A stretch of 33,528 bases of DNA, from the NCBI GenBank assembly GCA_031289425.1, contig JAITPM010000013.1, positions 1 to 33,528 of the forward strand. The letters are read 5' to 3'. The notes under the pieces are model-generated. The model saw nothing but the letters and a program-made list of their open reading frames with translations, had not been told where the DNA came from and did no database searches. The stretch comes from Fusobacteriaceae bacterium (GTDB lineage Bacteria > Fusobacteriota > Fusobacteriia > Fusobacteriales > Fusobacteriaceae). A program made the position numbers and the translations under genes. Positions 1 through 7,254 of this stretch are shown here, one piece after another; within the stretch, counting starts at the first letter, position 1; each line of letters starts with the position of its first letter.

Positions 1-28
1 GGAGTTCAGACGTGTGCTCTTCCGATCT
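1..28 (+). other. Illumina TruSeq adapter remnant (not genomic)
   Basis: The first 28 bases match the 3' 28 bases of the TruSeq read-2 adapter/primer, ending in the familiar GCTCTTCCGATCT. Native sequence begins at about base 29. Read in frame from the GTG at 12, the adapter encodes the artefactual peptide start M-C-S-S-D-L, well known from contaminated database proteins. This marks a contig end, not biology, and it hides the true upstream part of the first gene. Confidence 0.97.
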
Positions 29-29
29 G

Positions 30-215
30 GAGGAAGAAAACACTGAAAATATAGGCAAATTTTTGATGTCACATAACAATTTCATAGTAGAAAAATTAGA
101 CATACCTGATAATGTGAAAGGAACTTATGACAGATATGGTGGTTTTTTAATTGATCATTATGAAGACATGTTGGATGGTTTCTACATAGCCAAACTAAAA
201 ATTATGAACAGGTAA
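30..215 (+). CDS. rsmB: RsmB-type 16S rRNA m5C methyltransferase, C-terminal fragment
   Basis: This is only the last ~61 codons of a gene cut by the contig end; the apparent start at 12 lies inside adapter. The fragment reads E-E-E-N-T-E-N-I followed by F-L-x-x-H and ends in D-G-F-Y-I-A-K-L. That is the hallmark C-terminus of the RsmB/RsmF (Sun/Nop2) family, where the segment after motif VI (EEN, then FL) and the terminal DGFF-AKL strand belong to the Rossmann catalytic domain. RsmB methylates C967 of 16S rRNA with SAM. The catalytic cysteines lie upstream and are not visible, so RsmB versus another m5C RNA methyltransferase rests on the tail alone. It stops at TAA 213-215, about 50 bases before the next gene, so co-transcription is likely. 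Confidence 0.72.
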   Translation, partial: EEENTENIGKFLMSHNNFIVEKLDIPDNVKGTYDRYGGFLIDHYEDMLDGFYIAKLKIMNR

Positions 216-265
216 GATTAATAGCTTTATTTCTTTTTTGTGAGGAATAGAATGGAGAGGTCAAA

Positions 266-922
266 ATGTTGGAAGAGTTGATTAATGCTAATAAATATCT
301 TACAGAAAATATAAAAAAATATAGGAAAACTGCTCCATTGTTTGAAGAATTTGAAAAAGAAACTATTGAAAACAATATTCCGATAATATCATATGAAGTT
401 GCAGAATATCTAAAATTTATTTTAAGGAATGGTAAGATAAAAAATGTATTGGAAATAGGAACCGCTGTTGGTTATTCAGGAATTATAATTGCTAATGAGA
501 TAAAAAAAAATAATGGAATTCTATATACTATAGAAATAAACGAAGATAGATATAAAGACGCTATATCAAATTTTAAAAAATTTAATGTTGATAATGTAAC
601 GGCGATATATGGGGATGCATTGGAGGAAATAAAAAAGATAAAAATTGAAAAAACAGAAAATAAATTTGATTTAATATTTTTTGATGCGTCTAAAAGTCAC
701 TATATGGAATTTTTTAATGATTCTTATGAGCTTTTGAATAAAAATGGAATAATTTTTATTGATAATCTTTTATTTAGAGGATATATATATAATGATTACC
801 CACGTAGATTTAAAACCATTGTAGAGAGATTGAAGAAATTTATAACATATTTATATGAAATTGAGGATGATTTTGTATTATTGCCATTTGGAGATGGAGT
901 TGGAATTTTACGAAAAAAATAA
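266..922 (+). CDS. trmR: O-methyltransferase, TrmR/YrrM-like
   Basis: A 218-aa class I SAM-dependent methyltransferase of the O-methyltransferase family 3 type. Motif I is V-L-E-I-G-T-A-V-G-Y at 61-70. An acidic residue ending the next strand (T-I-E-I, ~88-91) should contact the SAM ribose. F-D-L-I-F-F-D-A (134-141) and I-F-I-D-N (163-167) give the metal/substrate-side acids expected in this family. The tail L-L-P-F-G-D-G-V-G-I (205-214) is characteristic of YrrM. Bacillus YrrM (TrmR) methylates 5-hydroxyuridine at the tRNA wobble position to mo5U; that role is inferred by family and by the RNA-methyltransferase neighbour. The SD GGAGAGG (254-260) sits 5 bases before the ATG. Length matches the family (~215 aa). 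A small-molecule O-methyltransferase is the alternative. Confidence 0.75.
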   Translation: MLEELINANKYLTENIKKYRKTAPLFEEFEKETIENNIPIISYEVAEYLKFILRNGKIKNVLEIGTAVGYSGIIIANEIKKNNGILYTIEINEDRYKDAISNFKKFNVDNVTAIYGDALEEIKKIKIEKTENKFDLIFFDASKSHYMEFFNDSYELLNKNGIIFIDNLLFRGYIYNDYPRRFKTIVERLKKFITYLYEIEDDFVLLPFGDGVGILRKK

Positions 923-946
923 TAGATATAAACAAATATATTTAAT

Positions 947-1036
947 AAATATAAATTAAAATAAATTTATATTTAATTGTGGATTCAATCATTAAATATA
1001 AAATTAGTAAAGGGATTTGAATCCCTGTAAAAGGAG
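947..1036 (+). promoter_or_regulatory. Structured leader with competing hairpins before the TPR gene
   Basis: The ~120-base gap holds several perfect complementary segments. A: 947-957 with 964-974 (11 bp, 6-base loop). B: 967-977 with 991-1001 (11 bp, 13-base loop), overlapping A. C: AGGGAT 1011-1016 with ATCCCT 1021-1026 (4-base loop), just before the SD GGAG at 1033-1036. The loop of B contains GGATTCAA (981-988), complementary to TTGAATCC (1017-1024) within C, so a pseudoknot or alternative pairing is possible. A and B are AT-only and could be chance; C and its complement are more telling. No T-run follows, so a simple terminator is unlikely. Confidence 0.4.
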
Positions 1037-1044
1037 CCAAATTG

Positions 1045-3078
1045 ATGAAAACAGATTTATTAAAAGAATTGGATAAATTGCATGAAGAAGATAAACATCA
1101 GGAAATAATTGATGAGATAGAAAAATTGGAAATCGAAGATCAAAATGATTATAGGATTGTAGGAAAATTAGCGAGAGCCTTAAATAATTTGGGTAAATAT
1201 CAAGAGGCTTTGGAAAAATTAATCGAAATAGAACCCTATAAAGATCAGGATAAATTCTGGTATTATAGAGTTGGGTATTCTTATAGTGGAATGGAAGATT
1301 ATGATAAAGCGATTGAATATTTTGAAAAATCAAGAACATTAGCACCTGATGACGTGTGGACTCTTTTTGAATTAGGTTGGAATTATGGTAAGGTTGGTAA
1401 AAATAAAGAAGCGATAGAAGTCTTGGAATTAGCTTATGATTTGGATGAAAATAAAGATGCAAGCATACTTCGTGAAATTTGTAATAATTGGGAAAAATTG
1501 GGAGAATATCAAAAAGTAATAGATGGACTTTTACAGGTATTGGAAAAAATAGAAGAAACTAGCAGTATTTGCAGTCAAATGGCATTTAATTATATCAAAA
1601 TGAAGCTGATGAACGAAGCTGAAGAAAAACTTATAAGAGCTATAGAACTGGGAAGAAATGATTCGTGGGTCTATGGTCAGTTGGGATGGATTTTAGGAAC
1701 TAAAAATAGAGAAGAAGAGGCTATCAATTGGTTAAAAAAAGCTATTGATTCTGAGAAAAGAACCGGAAAAGATGTAGATGCATGGCTTTATGGACAATTA
1801 GCTTGGAATTTAGGTAATTTGAAAAAATATGAAGAATCTTTGGAAGAATTTAAAAAAATAGAAAAAATGAATCAGGGAGACGCCTGGGTCTATGGGCAAA
1901 TAGGATGGACATTGGGGCAACTTGGAAAATATGAGGAGGAACTTGAATATTTAAATAGAGCATTGGCAGAAGAAAAAAATGATAATTGGTTATATTCTGA
2001 ACTTGGGGAAACATACAATCATTTGGATAGATTGGATGAAGCCATAGAGAATTTTTTGAAATCCAAAGAACTTGGAAGAGACGATATATGGTTAAATAGT
2101 AGATTAGGATATATTTATAGCAAAAAAAACGAAAGGAAAATAGCTCTGGAATATTTATATAATGCTAAAGAAAAAGGAAGAGAAGATATTTGGTTATACT
2201 CAGAAATTGCGTGGAATCTGGGTATGATTGGAGAGTACGAAGAAGAAATGAAATATCTTTTAAAAGTATCGGATATGGGAAGAGAGGATCTCTGGATAAA
2301 TAGAGAAATCGGATGGGTGTATTTGCAATTAAAAGATTTTGATAAATCTATAGAATCATTCAAAAACGCAGAAAAAATGGAAGAACCTGATGATTGGTTA
2401 TGTACTCAATTGGGGCGGGCTTACAACTTAAAGGGAGAATATGAGCAAGCATTGGAGTATTCATATAGAGCTAAGGAAAAAGTAGGTAATAGTGACCCCT
2501 ATCTCTTATCGCAAATAGGTCAAATATTGGGAAATTTGGAAAGGTATAAAGAAGCACTGGAATATTTAAATCAAGCAGAAAAAGCAGGAAGAGACGATAT
2601 ATGGATATATTCGGAAATCGGATGGAATCTTGGAGGACTTGGAGACCATGGACAGGCGATAGAATATTTCAAAAAAGTAGAGGAAATGGGAAGAAAAGAT
2701 TCTTGGCTTTACTCACAATTTGCATGGAGTTATGATAAGATAAGCGACTATAAAAAGGCCATAGAATGTTATTTGAAAGCTAGGAAATTAGACCCGAAAG
2801 ATAAGTGGATCGAATACAATTTGGCAATTACTTATGAAAAATCTGGAAATTATGATGATGCTATAACATCCTATGAAGATGTCATAGAAGCTGGAGAATA
2901 TAAAGGATGGACACATTTGCAACTTGCTAAAATATATGCAGAAGTTGGAGAAAAAAATAAAGCTAGAGAATATTTGGATAAAGTCAAAAATTATTTGGAC
3001 GTGACATCTACTGATGTAAAAGAAAAAATAGAAAAAGTAGAGATATTACTCCAAAATACACAGACATATTTATCTTAG
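1045..3078 (+). CDS. Giant tetratricopeptide-repeat protein
   Basis: A protein of ~677 aa made almost entirely of about 17-18 tandem ~34-37-residue TPR units. Most carry the consensus D-x-W-x-Y-x-Q-L-G-W-x-L-G, then Y-E-E-A-I-E-Y. The invariant Trp in helix A (e.g. D-A-W-L-Y-G-Q-L-A-W-N-L-G) is stricter than in typical TPRs. There is no signal peptide, membrane segment or catalytic motif, so it is predicted to be a cytoplasmic scaffold or protein-binding solenoid. Start: TTG 1042 is immediately followed by ATG 1045; the SD GGAG (1033-1036) sits 8 bases from the ATG, so 1045 is preferred. It ends 78 bases before the DUF2339 gene, which is followed by two DUF3999-like genes, suggesting a functional link. 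The partner is unknown. Confidence 0.88.
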   Translation: MKTDLLKELDKLHEEDKHQEIIDEIEKLEIEDQNDYRIVGKLARALNNLGKYQEALEKLIEIEPYKDQDKFWYYRVGYSYSGMEDYDKAIEYFEKSRTLAPDDVWTLFELGWNYGKVGKNKEAIEVLELAYDLDENKDASILREICNNWEKLGEYQKVIDGLLQVLEKIEETSSICSQMAFNYIKMKLMNEAEEKLIRAIELGRNDSWVYGQLGWILGTKNREEEAINWLKKAIDSEKRTGKDVDAWLYGQLAWNLGNLKKYEESLEEFKKIEKMNQGDAWVYGQIGWTLGQLGKYEEELEYLNRALAEEKNDNWLYSELGETYNHLDRLDEAIENFLKSKELGRDDIWLNSRLGYIYSKKNERKIALEYLYNAKEKGREDIWLYSEIAWNLGMIGEYEEEMKYLLKVSDMGREDLWINREIGWVYLQLKDFDKSIESFKNAEKMEEPDDWLCTQLGRAYNLKGEYEQALEYSYRAKEKVGNSDPYLLSQIGQILGNLERYKEALEYLNQAEKAGRDDIWIYSEIGWNLGGLGDHGQAIEYFKKVEEMGRKDSWLYSQFAWSYDKISDYKKAIECYLKARKLDPKDKWIEYNLAITYEKSGNYDDAITSYEDVIEAGEYKGWTHLQLAKIYAEVGEKNKAREYLDKVKNYLDVTSTDVKEKIEKVEILLQNTQTYLS

Positions 3079-3082
3079 TCGA

Positions 3083-3108
3083 ATTTTACTTTTTGTAAAA
3101 TAATTTTT
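3083..3108 (+). terminator. Weak hairpin between TPR and DUF2339 genes
   Basis: ATTTTAC (3083-3089) and GTAAAAT (3095-3101) form a 7-bp stem with a T5 loop, followed by AATTTTT. It is AT-rich and weak. It may act as a partial terminator or 3' mRNA stabiliser after the TPR gene rather than a full stop, since the next gene has no clear promoter of its own. Confidence 0.3.
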
Positions 3109-3156
3109 AATTATTTAAATGTCTGTAGGGTATGTGATTCTGATTTAGGAGGGCAA

Positions 3157-5886
3157 ATGTCTCAGGATAATAGTGATATACTAAATAAAAAACATGAATT
3201 GTCAGCTTTAGAAGAAAAACAGAATCAACTAAAAGAAATAACTAATGATGTGTCTTTAATTATAAATAAATTAAAAAAAGATATTGATATTTCCAAAGAA
3301 GATGAACTTTTTAGAAAAAAAGAAGAATTAGAAAAAAAAGTTGAATCTCAAAAAAATGAATTAGGTGAAAAAAATAAATTAATAAAAGATTTAAAAGATA
3401 CCAATATGGCTTTAATATATGAGTTGAAAGCAGAAAAGGCCAAAAATATAGAAAACATCACTTTTTCATTCGAAAAAACATTTAAAAACAAAATATCCGA
3501 AGATTTCAAGAAAGAATTTAAAGAAAAATTACAGGCATATCAATACAAAATTCTAGTGAAAATTAATAATTTGAAAAAAATTCTGCCCAAATCCAATGCT
3601 GCTAAAGCCGGTGATATAAAAAATAAATTGGCAGATATTGAAAATGAGGTAAATATTTTAGTAAAGGATGAGGAAGCAAAAATTTTCGATTCTCAAAGTA
3701 TTATAGAAAAGGATCTTTTGGAATTTGCTACTGATACGGCTAAAGAATTTTCAGAAAAGGCTAAAAATAGTAATTTGATGGAAAAAGAAAAGAAAAATTT
3801 TATAATGGAGAGAATAGTTGGGCAAAAGGGATTTCAAATATTAGGATTAATTTCTATATTTGTAGCACTAATTATATTATTCAAAGATCAATTCCATAGA
3901 CTATTTAATGGTCGATATGGGAAAAGTATAGTTGCATATTTATTGGGAATGATATTTTTGTTATTGGGAGAATACCTCTATAAAAAAGAGAAAAAAACAT
4001 TTGCAACCGGAATGATTGGTGGAGGAATAGGGGTTCTGTATTTGGCAACAATACTTTCTTCGACATATTTAAAATTATATTCTTTAAAAACTGGTCTTGG
4101 ATTAGCGATTATCCTGACCGTTTTATCAATAGTCTTATCATTGAAGTATAATTCTCAAATGATAGGAATAATGGCTCTTATAGGTGGATATATTCCGTAT
4201 AGTACATGTATTGGGTTACAAGAAAATATAGGAATATTATATTTGTCTGCATACTCTTTGATATTTCAATTGGCAGTCTTAGCTGTATCTTGGAGCAAAA
4301 ATTGGAAAGCATTAAGAATTACAGGATTTATAATAGGTGCGATTAATACTATATTTATGATGAATTATATGTATAAATCCAATATAAATATTTATATTAT
4401 TTTGATTTTTGTAGTAATGTTTACGACTATGTATACATATGTATTTCTGATTGGAGCAGAACATGAAAATAGAAAAGAAAAAAAGACAGATTATCTATTT
4501 TTAGGAATAAATCTTATATTAAAATTTGTAAGCGTAACTGTTTTAACAATAATTTTAAAAACTTCAATATACGAAAAAGCCGGTATTTTTCTGGTTATTG
4601 GGTTTTTATATGCTGTACTTGGGGATCGACTTAAGAAATATGCTCTTTCACAAACGTTTAATTTTATGGGACTTGCAGCTTTTACAATAGTTGTTCCAAT
4701 TCTTGCACCGAATGGCTATATTCCAATAGCTTGGGGATTGGAGGCATTGCTTATATATACACTTTCTGTCAAGACTAAAAATGAAAACTTAACTGCCGGA
4801 ACATTGATTTTATATTTTATAACTATAATCGAAAATATACCGGTTATAATGGCTCACCATTACATGAAGTTTGATTATAGACCATGGATAATAAGACATA
4901 AATTATTGAGATTGGAAACATTTGATGTAAATGAAATTGTTTATTATGCAGATCAAATTGTAGTTATTTTGCTGTCTTTTGCTGTTTATAATTATATAAT
5001 AAAAAATAAACCAAAAAAACTAAAGGGAGCTTTTGAACTAATTTTAAAATATGCAACATTGACTTTCTCAATTTATACGTTCAGAAATTTATCATTCAGA
5101 GTTTTGGAAAAAATATTTGTAAATTCTATCAGGTTTAAATATTTCCACTATATGTTATTTGCAACTTTGGTAACATTTGCTGTGATATTTGTTCTAAGGA
5201 AATGTACGTATAAATTTAAAAAATATTATGATAAATTATCTATATTATATATTGTAATAATAGAGGGAATTACTCATTTATACTTATACTTATCGCTTCC
5301 GATTCTTGGTCATTTGAATTATAGTGAAGACCCAATAAGGTATGGCTATTCGGGTATATCGAATCCGTCATTTAATTATAAATTGATTATAATCGAAATA
5401 ATTTTTACTGTTATATTAGTAGGATATTTGATATTTATTTGCAGATTGGATTTACACAAGGCGATATTTAAAGATTCACCTAGAAATATGGGGTGGATAA
5501 TTGGAGAAGTAATCTATATTATTACTATTGCTATTTGGATATTGGATATCTATAAAATCCCAAGAAGAGCTCTCATATTTGATACACTTGGGCTTGTGAT
5601 ATGTATTGTTTTCGTTTGGAAAGGATTTAAATTACCCAATAAAAATATGAGGAGAATTGGATTGGCAATAGGGCTATTATTTACAGCAAAGGGTGTCATA
5701 ATTGATTTCGCAAGACTTCAATCCTATAGAGTTGTAGGATATTTTATAACAGGATTTTTACTTCTTGTTACTTCTGCAATCTATCAGAATGCCCTTAAAA
5801 AATTGGATGTTACTGAGAGAAATGTTAATAATTTGGATAGTTCAAATGATGAAATAGAAGAAAATTTGGAAGAAAAAGAAAAATGA
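3157..5886 (+). CDS. DUF2339 polytopic membrane protein with coiled-coil N-terminus
   Basis: A 909-aa protein. Residues ~10-100 are a heptad-like E/K/L coiled coil and 100-220 are also charged and helical. From ~226 to ~890 there are about 20 or more hydrophobic segments. The transition V-G-Q-K-G-F-Q-I-L-G (221-230), then Y-G-K-S-I-V-A-Y-L-L-G and a glycine-rich G-M-I-G-G-G-I-G-V-L-Y-L-A (285-297), is the typical DUF2339 pattern. No catalytic function is established for this family; many members sit next to DUF3999 genes, as here. It has a short charged C-terminal tail. The SD AGGAGG (3147-3152) is close to ATG 3157. I infer an inner-membrane component whose cytoplasmic coiled coil could bind the upstream TPR protein; that contact is conjecture. 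Confidence 0.85.
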   Translation: MSQDNSDILNKKHELSALEEKQNQLKEITNDVSLIINKLKKDIDISKEDELFRKKEELEKKVESQKNELGEKNKLIKDLKDTNMALIYELKAEKAKNIENITFSFEKTFKNKISEDFKKEFKEKLQAYQYKILVKINNLKKILPKSNAAKAGDIKNKLADIENEVNILVKDEEAKIFDSQSIIEKDLLEFATDTAKEFSEKAKNSNLMEKEKKNFIMERIVGQKGFQILGLISIFVALIILFKDQFHRLFNGRYGKSIVAYLLGMIFLLLGEYLYKKEKKTFATGMIGGGIGVLYLATILSSTYLKLYSLKTGLGLAIILTVLSIVLSLKYNSQMIGIMALIGGYIPYSTCIGLQENIGILYLSAYSLIFQLAVLAVSWSKNWKALRITGFIIGAINTIFMMNYMYKSNINIYIILIFVVMFTTMYTYVFLIGAEHENRKEKKTDYLFLGINLILKFVSVTVLTIILKTSIYEKAGIFLVIGFLYAVLGDRLKKYALSQTFNFMGLAAFTIVVPILAPNGYIPIAWGLEALLIYTLSVKTKNENLTAGTLILYFITIIENIPVIMAHHYMKFDYRPWIIRHKLLRLETFDVNEIVYYADQIVVILLSFAVYNYIIKNKPKKLKGAFELILKYATLTFSIYTFRNLSFRVLEKIFVNSIRFKYFHYMLFATLVTFAVIFVLRKCTYKFKKYYDKLSILYIVIIEGITHLYLYLSLPILGHLNYSEDPIRYGYSGISNPSFNYKLIIIEIIFTVILVGYLIFICRLDLHKAIFKDSPRNMGWIIGEVIYIITIAIWILDIYKIPRRALIFDTLGLVICIVFVWKGFKLPNKNMRRIGLAIGLLFTAKGVIIDFARLQSYRVVGYFITGFLLLVTSAIYQNALKKLDVTERNVNNLDSSNDEIEENLEEKEK

Positions 5887-5901
5887 TGTGGGAGATTAAC
5901 T

Positions 5902-7182
5902 ATGAAAATAAATAATAAGAAAAAAATATCAAAAATTATTATATTATTATTTATGATTATAATTATAAAATCTATAACTTTTTCTGACCAATTTTATAAT
6001 AAAATAAATATAACCGGAGAAAACAAATATAAAGAATTTTATCTTACAGAAGAAATCTATAAAAATTCTGCCAATAGTCTGGAAGATATTAGAATCATAA
6101 ATTCTAAAAACGAGGCCGTTCCTTATGTTTTAGAAATTTCCAAAGGAAATACAAATACGTATATTAAAGAAAGTTATTTCTCATCAGATATAAAAACAAT
6201 AGAAAAATCAGATGTTAAAGAAATAATAATAAAATTTGAACCTAATGATAAAAATATAGACATACTAGCAAACAAACTAGAAATAAAATCAAACAAAAAT
6301 TTTTATATTGAATATCAATTATATGGAAGTAATAATGGGACAAAATGGGATTTTATAGCGAAGGGAGATATGTATTCGACTCCAAGGGACAGTAAACTAA
6401 GTTTAAAATTCAGAGAAGATTATTATGAATACTATAAATTTCAAATCCCTACTACAGAAGAAGTATCTATAACAGGAGCTATATTATCCAATGAAATCGA
6501 ATTAACAGAAAATATAAAACCAATAGTTGCAAATTTAGAATTTGAAGATATTACAAAAGAAATTATTGAAAAAAAAGAAAATAATCATGAGACTTATATA
6601 CAGATAAAAATTAATAAGGTTCCGATTAAGTCAATATCATTGGTTATACAGGATGATTATTTTGACAGAAATTATTTTGTCGTTGATAAATCTATTGACT
6701 ATATTGAAAAAAGGGTGTACGATTATATTTCAGTCGGAAAAATATTTAGGACTTCAATCCGGGAAAATTTAATAATAAATTTGAATTTCATAATTTCTGA
6801 TGAGATTTTACTGATAATATCTAATACTGACAATAGACCGATTAAAATAACAGAAATAAACGGTAATTATTTACTGGACAAAATAATATTCCTGTGCGAA
6901 GACTTAAAGGATACTTATAAAATCACATATGGAGATGAAAGCAGATTTAAACAAAATTACGATATAGAAAAATACTACAAAGAAATAAAAGAAAAAGATA
7001 TGGTAACTCTGGATAAATCAGAAAAAAATGCCATAGCTAGTGAATTAAGAAAAGATGAGGAAGGTAAAAAAGATAAGAATAAAGAAGGAAAAGAGAATAT
7101 ATTTTACAAGTTGTTTTTAGGGTTGATTTCTGTTATTTTGATTATTTATGTTGCAAAATCATTAAAAAAATCAAAAAAATAA
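5902..7182 (+). CDS. DUF3999-like secreted, C-terminally anchored protein (copy 1)
   Basis: A 426-aa protein with a hydrophobic N-terminal signal (residues ~9-28), an extracytoplasmic body, and a C-terminal membrane segment (~401-418) with a K-rich stop-transfer tail. Early residues follow the DUF3999 pattern: I-T-G-E-N-K then F-Y-L-T-E-E-I-Y (~46-53), D-I-R-I-I-N (62-67) and A-V-P-Y-V-L-E (72-78). Residues ~137-182 (Q-L-Y-G-S-N-N-G-T-K-W, then Y-Y-E-Y-Y-K-F-Q-I-P) resemble a discoidin/F5-8C beta-sandwich core, suggesting carbohydrate or ligand binding; this is inference. It starts 15 bases after the DUF2339 stop with SD GGGAG, so translation is probably coupled. The family has no assigned biochemical function. 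Confidence 0.72.
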   Translation: MKINNKKKISKIIILLFMIIIIKSITFSDQFYNKINITGENKYKEFYLTEEIYKNSANSLEDIRIINSKNEAVPYVLEISKGNTNTYIKESYFSSDIKTIEKSDVKEIIIKFEPNDKNIDILANKLEIKSNKNFYIEYQLYGSNNGTKWDFIAKGDMYSTPRDSKLSLKFREDYYEYYKFQIPTTEEVSITGAILSNEIELTENIKPIVANLEFEDITKEIIEKKENNHETYIQIKINKVPIKSISLVIQDDYFDRNYFVVDKSIDYIEKRVYDYISVGKIFRTSIRENLIINLNFIISDEILLIISNTDNRPIKITEINGNYLLDKIIFLCEDLKDTYKITYGDESRFKQNYDIEKYYKEIKEKDMVTLDKSEKNAIASELRKDEEGKKDKNKEGKENIFYKLFLGLISVILIIYVAKSLKKSKK

Positions 7183-7254
7183 AAGATTCGTTTTTTATGA
7201 ATACAATAATAGTATCATATATAATATGAGTAATTTTTTAATAGAGTGATGTAT

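Noticed and set aside
12-29. GTG start of a 67-aa ORF at base 12
   Set aside because: The start codon and first residues are encoded by Illumina adapter, not by the genome.
1004-1462. 152-aa reverse-strand ORF over the TPR gene start
   Set aside because: Antisense shadow with no SD and a composition (Y/H/L/F-rich) expected from reversed K/E/D-rich coding sequence.
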